Shown: one piece after another, positions 35,919 through 44,295 of the stretch
Numbering within the stretch: position 1 is the stretch's first letter
Layout of the letters: every line of letters begins with the position of its first letter
Assembly: GCF_007748175.1 (NCBI RefSeq)
Contig: NZ_CP037422.1
Span: forward strand, 1,094,528-1,158,527
From: Gimesia aquarii
GTDB lineage: Bacteria; Planctomycetota; Planctomycetia; Planctomycetales; Planctomycetaceae
DNA: 64,000 nucleotides
Direction of reading: 5' to 3'
Translations under genes and position numbers: made by a program
The notes under the pieces: generated by a model
Told to the model about the DNA's origin: nothing
The model's database searches: none
The model's input: the letters and a program-made list of their open reading frames with translations, nothing else

Positions 35919-36842
35919 TCAAGTGTCTCTGAGACTTTGAGTCGCATCTGGAAGACCTTCCTTGATGGTCGGATAAACTAATTCGATCCCCAAACCTTCG
36001 CGTAACCTTTTATTACTACACCGCTTATTCAATCCTGCCGCCCGTTCAGTACTGTGGTTGCGCATTGACTTCAATTCAGGCTGATCTGACTCCTTCACTG
36101 CAAATTGTGGAAGAGGAGCATCTATCATTTGTGCCAAAGTTTCATAGTATTCCTGACGAGTCATTGGATAATTGTCACTGACCAGATAATGAGACTCGAG
36201 AGGAATATCGGCATCACATCGGAGGATTGTATTGACGATATCTGTGACATGAATCAGATTTAAATAAGCTTCAGGTCTACCCAGTAATGGTTCACCAGCT
36301 CTAATTTGTTCCATCCTGGCAAGTAGTCGTCCCGGACCATAAATCCCGGCTAACCTGAGAATCACGGCTGACGCGGAGTAGTGACCTTCCCGTTTCGAGA
36401 TGAGTCTCTGTTTTTCAAACAGACGTTCCGCTTCCAAACAAATTTTTCCGTTTTCCCGCTCCGGTTCACAAGGGCTTGTTTCGTCAACCCATTCTCCCAT
36501 AGTCTGACCATAAACACTGGTACTGGAAAGGTAAATAATTTTCCTCGTCCGATTTTTGATTTCAGAGAGTACATGATTCAATCCCGTGACATAGATATCA
36601 TGACGAGTCTGATTTGCTGAACGGTCAAATCCCACCGCATACAAGACCGTATCTGCACTGGGCAAACTTTTGAGTGATTCCGGTTGGGTGATATCTCCTT
36701 CGATCGGCTTGAGTCCAAGCTTTTTGAATTCATTGGCGCGCTTTTCTGATCGTGTTAGCGCATAGACAGTATGCCCCTGCTCTAGCCATTTCTGAGCCAC
36801 TGGTAAACCTACATATCCACAGCCAATAATAAGTTTCGTCAT
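35919..36842 (-). CDS. SDR-type NAD(P)-dependent epimerase/dehydratase (YeeZ-like)
   Basis: A 307-residue Rossmann-fold protein. The nucleotide-binding glycine motif is GCGYVG (residues 8-13). The SSTSVYGQTM segment carries the Tyr of the SDR catalytic site, and LIHVTDIV and YLVSDNYPMTR are typical of extended SDRs in the NAD-dependent epimerase/dehydratase family. The overall pattern fits the YeeZ/YwnB subgroup, whose substrates are mostly unknown. It lies about 50 bp downstream of the 168-residue hypothetical gene on the same strand. Confidence 0.85.
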   Translation of the reverse strand: MTKLIIGCGYVGLPVAQKWLEQGHTVYALTRSEKRANEFKKLGLKPIEGDITQPESLKSLPSADTVLYAVGFDRSANQTRHDIYVTGLNHVLSEIKNRTRKIIYLSSTSVYGQTMGEWVDETSPCEPERENGKICLEAERLFEKQRLISKREGHYSASAVILRLAGIYGPGRLLARMEQIRAGEPLLGRPEAYLNLIHVTDIVNTILRCDADIPLESHYLVSDNYPMTRQEYYETLAQMIDAPLPQFAVKESDQPELKSMRNHSTERAAGLNKRCSNKRLREGLGIELVYPTIKEGLPDATQSLRDT

Positions 36843-36892
36843 CGTTCGAGAACAATTTACATTAATAAATGAGAAATAACTGTTTGGCTTTA

Positions 36893-37399
36893 TTAACGTT
36901 TCCCCCGAATTCTCGGGGCAAGCTGATGTGAATTTTGTAATACCTGTTTGATTTTATCTTGAATAAAGTTCTGTAATTCTAATTCGGAATTGTCAGACAG
37001 GGATCGGATCAATCTTACATGCTGCTTGTTGACAAAATAGACGTCCAGTTTTTGAAATCGGTCTGCCATCGTCTGCAATAAGACTTCTACTTGTGTTATA
37101 GTCAAGTCGTCTCGTTTTAGAACTGTTTCAGTAGAATTTCTTTCACGTGTTAATCGCGCAAGTGTATTTTTCTGGGTTCGATAAAGCTGCCCTGCAATAA
37201 ATGCCCGCCTTAAGAGACCGTTCTGATCAAACTGATAAACGGGATCACTGCCAAAATAAAAAGAAAAATGACCGTTTTTCTTTTGTCCCCAGAATACAGG
37301 ATCCGCTTCATGTTCGACTTGTATTTCAGCACGAGGAAAGAAGGCTATCGCTTCTCGCATCAGGTCTTCGCGGTCTTGTTCATTTCGTGCCATCGACAT
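36893..37399 (-). CDS. Conserved hypothetical protein
   Basis: A 168-residue soluble protein with no domain I recognise. It starts MSMARNEQDREDLMREAIAF and includes SFYFGSDPVYQFDQNG-x-LRRAF and a helical C-terminal half with a basic tail (APRIRGKR). The coding character is good and it is packed between an epimerase and prs on the same strand, so it is very likely a real gene. An alternative start is the second Met (37393). The function cannot be inferred beyond its place in a biosynthetic neighbourhood. Confidence 0.7.
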   Translation of the reverse strand: MSMARNEQDREDLMREAIAFFPRAEIQVEHEADPVFWGQKKNGHFSFYFGSDPVYQFDQNGLLRRAFIAGQLYRTQKNTLARLTRERNSTETVLKRDDLTITQVEVLLQTMADRFQKLDVYFVNKQHVRLIRSLSDNSELELQNFIQDKIKQVLQNSHQLAPRIRGKR

Positions 37400-37458
37400 C
37401 TCACTTTTTCAGAATGCGATCCCGATTGTACATTTCTGTTTGAACTCACCAATACGAC

Positions 37459-38406
37459 TTAATCAAACAGATGGCTTACGGATTCGTTTCGGTGAATCCG
37501 ACGAATGGCTTCTCCTAATAAAGGAGCAATTGAAATTGATCTTAAATTAGATAGTTTCTCCTGATCAGGAATCGGCAGGCTATTTGTGACAACGATCTCT
37601 TTGATCGGTGCTGCACTCAAACGTTTGATTGCAGAACCACAGAAGACGGCATGGGATGCACCAAGATAAATTTCTTTGGCACCATGTTCTTTGACAACAT
37701 TAGCCGCCCCAACAATTGATCCTGCCGTTGAAATCATATCATCAAAAATCAAGGCGATTTTACCTTCTATCGGACCACCAATGATATTTGCCTGCTGTGT
37801 TTCCAGAGCATTCTTACGACGCTTATCAACAATCGCAAGTGTGCCACCAATGTGATTATTATGCTGCAAAGTGCGTTTAATGCTGCCTTCATCAGGACTA
37901 ACCACAACGAGCTCTTTGTCAGGAATATTCAGAGATCGAAAATAACGGTCAAGAATGGGTGCTGCATATAAGTGATCAACGGGTGTATCAAAAAAACCTT
38001 GAATCTGTGCAGCGTGAAGATCCATAGCCAGAACCCGATCTGCTCCTGCTTCATTAATCAGATTAGCAACCAGTTTCGAAGTGATGGGAACGCGGCCTGA
38101 ATCTTTTCGGTCTTGTCGAGCGTAGCCAAAATAGGGAATTACAGCGGTGATCCGTTCTGCGCTGGCACGTCGACAGGCATCCATCAGAATCAACAGCTCC
38201 ATCAGATTATCGTTCACGGGCGGCGAAGTCGGTTGAACGATAAACACATCTCGTCCTCGAACATTTTGATTGAGTTTTAAACTAATTTCACCATCAGGGA
38301 AATTTGACAACTCTACTGAAGCCAGTCGAATGCCGAGATAATCCGCAATTTCTCCAGCTAATTGCGGGTGTGCTCGTCCACTGAGAAGAGTCAGATGATC
38401 ATACAT
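37459..38406 (-). CDS. prs: Ribose-phosphate pyrophosphokinase
   Basis: A 315-residue class I PRPP synthetase that makes phosphoribosyl pyrophosphate from ATP and ribose-5-phosphate for nucleotide, His and Trp synthesis. Seen are LSGRAHPQLAGEIADYLG, the flexible ATP loop YFGYARQDRK, the PRPP/metal site DLHAAQIQGFFD, VVVSPDEGSIKR and the R5P loop ALIFDDMISTAGS. Length and motifs are typical. It sits 218 bp downstream of the short glmU on the same strand, an adjacency like gcaD and prs in Bacillus. Confidence 0.98.
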   Translation of the reverse strand: MYDHLTLLSGRAHPQLAGEIADYLGIRLASVELSNFPDGEISLKLNQNVRGRDVFIVQPTSPPVNDNLMELLILMDACRRASAERITAVIPYFGYARQDRKDSGRVPITSKLVANLINEAGADRVLAMDLHAAQIQGFFDTPVDHLYAAPILDRYFRSLNIPDKELVVVSPDEGSIKRTLQHNNHIGGTLAIVDKRRKNALETQQANIIGGPIEGKIALIFDDMISTAGSIVGAANVVKEHGAKEIYLGASHAVFCGSAIKRLSAAPIKEIVVTNSLPIPDQEKLSNLRSISIAPLLGEAIRRIHRNESVSHLFD

Positions 38407-38624
38407 TAAATGCGATGCCTGCAGTTGTAGTGCGGAACATTATGATGCGGGAGCCAAAACAGTCAGCGCCGAACGAATCTGTCTGGCAATTCTCCCTATT
38501 CACGCTTATCGCGAGAAAGAAGTCAAGTATGAGGTTTCATTTTCGTGCGAAAGTGCCAAAATGCAGTTATCTGGACAAATTCTAAGAACATTGACGAAAG
38601 AAAAAGGTGGACAATTTCGTTCGA

Positions 38625-39371
38625 TTATTCAGTCGCAGCACTTTGAATAATCTCGGCGATTTCAGCCAGTTGATCCTGCGTATTCACACCTTTAGCTTCC
38701 TGAATGTCAAACACAGAACTGGCAAAAACAGGCTGTCCTTCCTTCAGTAGAATCTCTGCACAATCTGTCAGGTAGTACTCTGCCTGACTATTATCAGGCT
38801 TCACTTGTTCCAGAGCATGAAATAATTGCTGACAGTCAAATGCAAAACAACCCGTATTAATCTCCTCAATGGCGGCTTCTTCGGGAGTCGCATCTTTTTG
38901 TTCCACAATCCGCAAGAATTGACCTTCTGCATCGCGAACAATTCGTCCGAGACCTGCATTCGCCTTCGTTATTGCTGTTCCCACGACACAGGCTGCCTGA
39001 TTCTCTTTTTGAATTTCGAGCAAGCGCGCTAACGAAGCCCCTTTCAACAATGGGGTATCACCGGCTAAAACCAAAACAGGTCCATCATGGTTGGCCAGAT
39101 GATCTGCACACATCATAACCGCATGACCTGTGCCTTTTTGTTCTGCTTGCAGTGCAAATTCTACATCGGAATGGTGAGCCAGTGCCGTTTTGACCTCCTC
39201 TGCTTTATGTCCCACGATCACAACTAATTTCTGGCAATTTGCGGAACGCGCGGCGTCCAAAACGTATTCGATCATGGGACGCCCCAATATGGGGTGTAAC
39301 ACTTTGGGGAGATCTGACTTCATCCTAGTGCTCTTGCCGGCGGCAAGGATGATCGCTGCAGGAGGATTCAC
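38625..39371 (-). CDS. GlmU-like uridyltransferase, N-terminal domain only
   Basis: A 248-residue nucleotidyltransferase matching the N-terminal half of GlmU, which makes UDP-N-acetylglucosamine from GlcNAc-1-phosphate and UTP. Motifs: IILAAGKSTRMKSDLPKVLH at the start, QKGTGHAVMMC, LAGDTPLL (metal-binding Asp), VGTAITKANAGLGRIVR and EEINTGCF. The C-terminal left-handed beta-helix acetyltransferase domain is entirely absent. The stop is followed by a normal spacer, so this appears to be a natural single-domain protein. Acetylation of GlcN-1-P would then need another enzyme. It is upstream of prs. Confidence 0.92.
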   Translation of the reverse strand: MNPPAAIILAAGKSTRMKSDLPKVLHPILGRPMIEYVLDAARSANCQKLVVIVGHKAEEVKTALAHHSDVEFALQAEQKGTGHAVMMCADHLANHDGPVLVLAGDTPLLKGASLARLLEIQKENQAACVVGTAITKANAGLGRIVRDAEGQFLRIVEQKDATPEEAAIEEINTGCFAFDCQQLFHALEQVKPDNSQAEYYLTDCAEILLKEGQPVFASSVFDIQEAKGVNTQDQLAEIAEIIQSAATE

Positions 39372-39427
39372 TAATGAATTCCTTTATCAGGTATCATGGT
39401 GTGATAGATTCTTATGTAAAGCGCGGC

Positions 39428-40567
39428 TTAATATTGCACACCAAATCGGGCAATGAAACCATCTTTAATATCAAATCCACCACCGCTTTTGAAGTCAGCT
39501 TCTCGTTTTAAGGCACCACCTGCTTCGAGGAAGAGAGACACCAATCCATTGTCGCCTCTGACACCGAGCATCATGACGTAATCCTTAAATTCTACTTGAT
39601 CACGGTTTGCTACACCAGTTCGTTCGACCTGAAAGGCTTCAATGTCGTATTCAAAGCTACCATACAACCAGACACTTTTATCTCCGACATTACCCATGAA
39701 ACGACTGACGCGTGCTTTGGGAAACATTGCACGCACTTCCCAAATATCATTAGGCGTCCAAACGATTCCCGCATAAGGAATCACATAGTCACGTACTCGA
39801 TCCCAATAACCTGCACCAACGGCAAACATCCAGGTGTCAGAGGGACGAAAGAACAGAACGACACGTGCGTCGAACATCCAGGCTCTGGAACTGAGACTTT
39901 TTCCAAAATCAGAACCCAGAGAAGGGGTGAATCCTAACTGAACACTCCAAAGCCCATTGCCGGGCGTTGATAATTGCAAATCTGAACCAAAGCGAAAACC
40001 TTTTCCCGGCAAGGAAATGTTCTGCGGACCTTCCCATCCTCGGTAATCGAATTCTGGTGTCACTGCAAAAATCCAACCATTACGGGTCGGTGTTGTATAC
40101 GTCAGATCCACGTCTGTTTCAAAAACTCCAAAGTTTCCACCGTCAGCTCCTGTTGGAGGAACGTAAGTGCGTGATTTAGGCAAAAATCCAATCTCAAATC
40201 GAGATGTCCAACCAAAGCGATAAGGCTGTGGGCCATTCATCCCACTTGCATAACCAGACGGCGGCTGGTTTCCAAACTGGCCTGGACCAACCCCTGGAGT
40301 GAGAAATGGATCGTATCCAGCAGCGGGAGCACCATACAAGTTACCTCCTCCGTTAGGATCAAAAGTCTGTCCTTCAGGAACAGTGTAAGAACCACTGGGA
40401 GGGTTCGTATTGTTACCAAATGGAACTTGTTCCTCATAAGTTGGCTGAGGGCTTTGAGCGCGAATCACTGCTTCAAAGTCCTCTGCGGGAGTGTAGACAG
40501 TTGTTAATTCAGCGGGATTCAGTCCCGCTGACAATACGGTGGCAAGACAAAGAAGGGAAGCGTTCAA
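39428..40567 (-). CDS. Exported outer-membrane-like beta-rich protein
   Basis: A 379-residue protein with a short signal peptide (MNASLLCLATVLSAGLNPA), a Pro/Gly/Asn-rich linker (about 30-110), then a beta-rich domain with alternating aromatic patterns (RFEIGFLPKSRTYV, WIFAVTPEFDYRGW, MFAVGAGYWDRVRDYVIPYAG) ending in GFIARFGVQY. A terminal aromatic residue and amphipathic strands fit an outer-membrane beta-barrel. No named family is recognised. The start is supported by GCAGGT about 7 nt upstream. Planctomycetes have many such paralogues. Confidence 0.7.
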   Translation of the reverse strand: MNASLLCLATVLSAGLNPAELTTVYTPAEDFEAVIRAQSPQPTYEEQVPFGNNTNPPSGSYTVPEGQTFDPNGGGNLYGAPAAGYDPFLTPGVGPGQFGNQPPSGYASGMNGPQPYRFGWTSRFEIGFLPKSRTYVPPTGADGGNFGVFETDVDLTYTTPTRNGWIFAVTPEFDYRGWEGPQNISLPGKGFRFGSDLQLSTPGNGLWSVQLGFTPSLGSDFGKSLSSRAWMFDARVVLFFRPSDTWMFAVGAGYWDRVRDYVIPYAGIVWTPNDIWEVRAMFPKARVSRFMGNVGDKSVWLYGSFEYDIEAFQVERTGVANRDQVEFKDYVMMLGVRGDNGLVSLFLEAGGALKREADFKSGGGFDIKDGFIARFGVQY

Positions 40568-41175
40568 TGTTCAACCTGCAAATATAGGATTAATCAGTTT
40601 ATGAGCAGAAACGCTCTATCTGAATGGGGAGTTAGCGACACAATGTAGCTTGACTCATATTTGGGGGTGGTTTAGTGAGGGAATTTTCCAAATGTAGACG
40701 ATTAGGTCAACAGCAATCTGAAGGCAATCGGAAGCAAACTTGAGGAAAAGTTCGAATTTTTTGGAAATTGAGTAGAAAAAGTTCCAGACTTCGATCCAAC
40801 AAGAAGGAACTAAGAAATGATAGATAAAGAATTACCAGGTAGAATTTTAAACCCGAAAGACAGAACGATAAGACATCTTATAAATAGACAATTTGACAGT
40901 AAATTCATAATCTTCGAAACTAAGAAAGCTGAATCGCGAGTATGAAATGTCCCGTCTTGAAGGAGATTCGAATTTGTATCTAAACGAGGATCGAAGCTTA
41001 AAATTCCTGCACTATGAACGATGGCGAATACAGTATTTTATTCAAGCATGTAAATATCGCTGGCACCGATCAATCAGGACAGTTGAGACGTCCGATGAAG
41101 TCTGTCAGAGTAGCTCACATCGCAGTCGCTTAATATGTTCTCAATAATCGAGAAGAATTGAGATACTGCGGTGAC
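40568..41175. other. Intergenic region
   Basis: A 608-bp AT-rich stretch between two minus-strand genes. The plus-strand frame at 40947-41147 lacks domain, ribosome binding site and coding bias, and I reject it. No RNA gene or palindrome of note was seen. It should contain the promoter of the outer-membrane-like gene. Confidence 0.5.
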
Positions 41176-41415
41176 TTATTTATGGTAACCCAGGCTAGTC
41201 ACTACAGAATGTAATTCTTCAAAAGTAATGAACCGTCGGCGATGACGCAGTTTGTACTGGTCAATTGCTTGTGCCAGTTCATTGACATCTGAGTTGTCTG
41301 AATTGTAAGAATTGCTGAACTGACGCCTTTCGCCCATCTCTTGCAGAGGATTGTCATTTCGATTCTGGCGACGATCCTGGAACGTGGCAGATTGTGGCTC
41401 GGTAACCTGTTTCAT
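41176..41415 (-). CDS. Small conserved hypothetical protein
   Basis: A 79-residue protein beginning MKQVTEPQSATFQDRRQNRN. The start at 41415 has a strong GAGGAG ribosome binding site 7 nt upstream, and the longer TTG frame is not needed. The N-terminal half is polar and probably disordered. The C-terminal half (ELAQAIDQYKLRHRRRFITF then EELHSVVTSLGY) is helical with a basic centre and resembles a small uncharacterised planctomycete family as I remember it. Its shape suggests a small nucleic-acid- or protein-binding helix-turn-helix, but nothing proves this. Confidence 0.75.
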   Translation of the reverse strand: MKQVTEPQSATFQDRRQNRNDNPLQEMGERRQFSNSYNSDNSDVNELAQAIDQYKLRHRRRFITFEELHSVVTSLGYHK

Positions 41416-41804
41416 ACGATTGCTCCTCAATTAAGTATTTACCAAGCAAAACGTAGCTTACATTTTTTGGTAATGTGGGAAATTTTGCTATCTGCAACGA
41501 TTATTGCTGTCTTTTGCTGCGGATCGTTTTCAATGTTCTGCTTATGGCAGTTATACGAGAAAATCAACTTAAATTGACTCTTCTAGATGCAGAGTGCGTC
41601 AATTTTGCCTTAAAACAGAACCATCAAAAAATACCATCGACAGTTATTTCTGTCTTCTTTGGCTTACATGGCAATTCTCGTTATATTACAAGTATTACGA
41701 TCCTGCGTATTCTGCCTGTCATGCTGTTAGCTGAGGGAGGGATCTCTATTACTGGTGAAAAGAATCAAGACGTCTCTGGCTTAAAAATGAAAGATTGATG
41801 TTTT
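41416..41804. other. Divergent intergenic region
   Basis: A 389-bp gap between the small hypothetical gene (minus) and gpsA (plus). A plus-strand frame at 41475-41798 is open but its composition is not protein-like and it has no start signal. No other feature is visible. Confidence 0.5.
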
Positions 41805-42800
41805 ATGAATACAAAAGTTGCAATTTTGGGCGGAGGCGGGATGGCAACTGCCTGTACAACATTACTGACTGAATCATCAGATGTTGCCGTTTCCATGTGG
41901 GTACGCAAAGCTGAGGTCGCTGAAGATTTGAGAAAACATCGAGAGAATAAAAGACTGCTCCCTGGTGTTCCACTTCCGGAATCAGTCAACGTCACTTCCG
42001 ACATCGATGAAGCAGTTAAGGATGCTGAATATCTCGTTGTAGCCATTCCAACAGAGTTCCTTAGAACAGCGCTCACGCCATTAGCACCGCATCTGAAAAA
42101 AGGTTTGCCAGTCATCAGTGTTATCAAAGGCATTGAAAAAGAGACTTTTTTTCGCCCCAGCGAAATCATTGCCGATGTTTTGGGACCGCGCCCTGTTGTC
42201 GCTCTGGGCGGCCCCAGCCATGCTGAAGAAATTGCCCGTCGTCTGCCGGCAAGTGTAGTCGCAGCCAGTGGTGATATTCAACTCGCCAAACAGACCCAAC
42301 AACTCTTCAGCACGGACCGTTTTCGTGTATACACGAATGTAGATATCGTCGGTGTGGAATTAGCGGGAGCGTTAAAAAATGTGATTGCCATCGCCGCAGG
42401 CATTTGTGATGGCGGCAAGTATGGTGACAATGCAAAGTCGGCGATCATGACTCGCGGTCTGGTAGAAATGAATCGCTTCGGTTCTGCATTGGGAGCTGAA
42501 CCCACGACATTCTCTGGATTGGCGGGTGTAGGCGATTTAATTACAACTTGTATGAGCCCCTTTGGCCGAAACCGAAAACTGGGAGAACAGTTGGGACAAG
42601 GCGAATCTCTGGAACAGATTCTTTCAAAGATGGACGCTGTTGCAGAAGGCGTCAATACCACTCGAAGTGTGTATGACCTGGCTGAGGACAAAGGCCTGGA
42701 GATGCCCATTACCACAGAAATATATCGTGTTCTGTTTGAAGGCAAATCACCGGATGATGCGACTCAAACACTAATGACACGTCCTCAAAGAGAAGAATAA
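41805..42800 (+). CDS. gpsA: Glycerol-3-phosphate dehydrogenase [NAD(P)+]
   Basis: A 331-residue enzyme reducing dihydroxyacetone phosphate to sn-glycerol-3-phosphate for membrane lipid synthesis. Motifs: AILGGGGMATACTTLLTE (Rossmann Gly-rich loop, residues about 5-22), VSVIKGIEK, ALGGPSHAEEIARR, the catalytic Lys in GALKNVIAIAAGICDGGKYGDN (about 189-210) and FSGLAGVGDLITTC. Length is typical. It is followed on the same strand by the PQQ-propeller gene after about 70 bp. Confidence 0.97.
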   Translation: MNTKVAILGGGGMATACTTLLTESSDVAVSMWVRKAEVAEDLRKHRENKRLLPGVPLPESVNVTSDIDEAVKDAEYLVVAIPTEFLRTALTPLAPHLKKGLPVISVIKGIEKETFFRPSEIIADVLGPRPVVALGGPSHAEEIARRLPASVVAASGDIQLAKQTQQLFSTDRFRVYTNVDIVGVELAGALKNVIAIAAGICDGGKYGDNAKSAIMTRGLVEMNRFGSALGAEPTTFSGLAGVGDLITTCMSPFGRNRKLGEQLGQGESLEQILSKMDAVAEGVNTTRSVYDLAEDKGLEMPITTEIYRVLFEGKSPDDATQTLMTRPQREE

Positions 42801-42868
42801 TTTGTTGTTGTCTTTCTCAAATCAAAAAAGATGCTCAAGATCCTTTGAATCAATCCGGGAGTTATTTC

Positions 42869-44158
42869 ATGCGATTTTCAGAACGTATTTTTTCAGTCCT
42901 CGTTTTTTGCCTGCTGATTCCTACAATCTCTGCGGCAGAAATCTGGCCTCAGTTTCGCGGCGCAACCGGAAGTGGAATTTCCACGGAGAAAAACTTGCCT
43001 GCAAAGTGGTCGCAGGATCAAGGAGTTCTCTGGTCTGCCGCTTTACCAGGACGAGCAAACTCTTCTCCTGCAATCACGGCCAACCGAATTGATATCACTA
43101 CAAAAACCAATGATGATTCGCTCTGGGTTATTTCTTTTGATCGCAAAAGTGGTCAGGAACTTCGTAGAGTCAAAGTAGGATCCGGATCATTATCAGCTCC
43201 CGGCCCACGCAACCTCTGGGTCCATCGACACAATGCGGCAACTCCTTCACCGATTGCTGACGACCAGAATATCTGGGCCTTCTTCGGTACGGGGCTTCTG
43301 GTATGTCTTGATGCAAAATCGGGTGAAATTCAATGGAAACGTGATCTTGTGAAAGATTATGGTCCCTACAATATTACGTTCGGCATGGGTTCAACACCCC
43401 GCTTATGGGGAGATTTACTGTTTGTCACCTGCATCACCAAAGGCCCCTCTTATGTTGTCGCATTCGACAAGAGAAGCGGGAAAGAAGTCTGGAAAGTGAA
43501 TCGAAAACTGCCTGCCCATAAAGATGGAGCCGACGCCTATTCTACCCCCACTATTTTTCAAAACGGAACCAGAACTGAGTTACTTGTCTCTGGTTCAGAG
43601 CATGTAAATGCATACGATCCCCAAACAGGAAAACAACTCTGGATCGCCGGCGGGCTCGATATCCCCAGTCCCTTTGGTCGGATCATTGCAGCACCCGTGG
43701 CTGATTCTCAAACGGTGATTGCGACATCGGGTAATCCGGGAGGTGGAGGACTTGGATACATTAAGGCATTCAAACAGGGTCTAACAGGGGATCTCACCAA
43801 ATCAGGATTATTATGGAAGTATGATATAGCAACGCCGGATTCTTCGACTCCCCTAATTCTGAATGACAAACTTTACATGGTGAGTCAAAATGGTATTGCC
43901 ACTTGTGTGGATCTAAAAAATGGAAATCCACTCTGGAAAAAGCGCATGAAAGGAGAATATTTTTCAGCATTGGTGGCCGGTGATGGAAAAGTTTATTTTC
44001 TCAACACCGATGGACTTTGCACAGTCATTAGCCCTGAGACCGGCAACGTTATTGCTGAGAATCAATTACCAGGTACATTCTATTCCACTCCCGCGATCAG
44101 CGAGGGAGTGATTTATTTGAGATCCTTTGACCGTTTATATGCCATCAAAGGTAAATAA
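42869..44158 (+). CDS. Exported PQQ-type beta-propeller protein
   Basis: A 429-residue exported protein. The start at 42869 has GGGAG 8 nt upstream and gives a clean signal peptide (MRFSERIFSVLVFCLLIPTI then SAAEIWPQFRG). The mature part is a string of PQQ-like blades: W-x-LW-AALPGRANSSP, DAKSGEIQWKRDL, DKRSGKEVWKVN, DPQTGKQLWIAGG and DLKNGNPLWKKRM. This pattern is shared by BamB-like and quinoprotein-like propellers. The WPQFRGATGSG start is very common in planctomycete secreted proteins. Whether it binds a cofactor or acts as a scaffold is unknown. Confidence 0.9.
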   Translation: MRFSERIFSVLVFCLLIPTISAAEIWPQFRGATGSGISTEKNLPAKWSQDQGVLWSAALPGRANSSPAITANRIDITTKTNDDSLWVISFDRKSGQELRRVKVGSGSLSAPGPRNLWVHRHNAATPSPIADDQNIWAFFGTGLLVCLDAKSGEIQWKRDLVKDYGPYNITFGMGSTPRLWGDLLFVTCITKGPSYVVAFDKRSGKEVWKVNRKLPAHKDGADAYSTPTIFQNGTRTELLVSGSEHVNAYDPQTGKQLWIAGGLDIPSPFGRIIAAPVADSQTVIATSGNPGGGGLGYIKAFKQGLTGDLTKSGLLWKYDIATPDSSTPLILNDKLYMVSQNGIATCVDLKNGNPLWKKRMKGEYFSALVAGDGKVYFLNTDGLCTVISPETGNVIAENQLPGTFYSTPAISEGVIYLRSFDRLYAIKGK

Positions 44159-44295
44159 AAACAAACACGTTCATTATCATTGGTTACCTGATTATTTTAG
44201 TTTAATTATTTAAGCATCTGCTTTAATTTGATATTCGCATGATTATTGTACATAAACCATTATTAGAGTTACTTTTTTATTCGTAACAGATGGAC

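Noticed and set aside
40947-41147. 66-residue plus-strand frame
   Set aside because: No domain and Trp/Arg-rich composition. It lies within a long non-coding region.
41475-41798. 107-residue plus-strand frame before gpsA
   Set aside because: Composition is not protein-like, there is no start signal, and it sits in a divergent gap.
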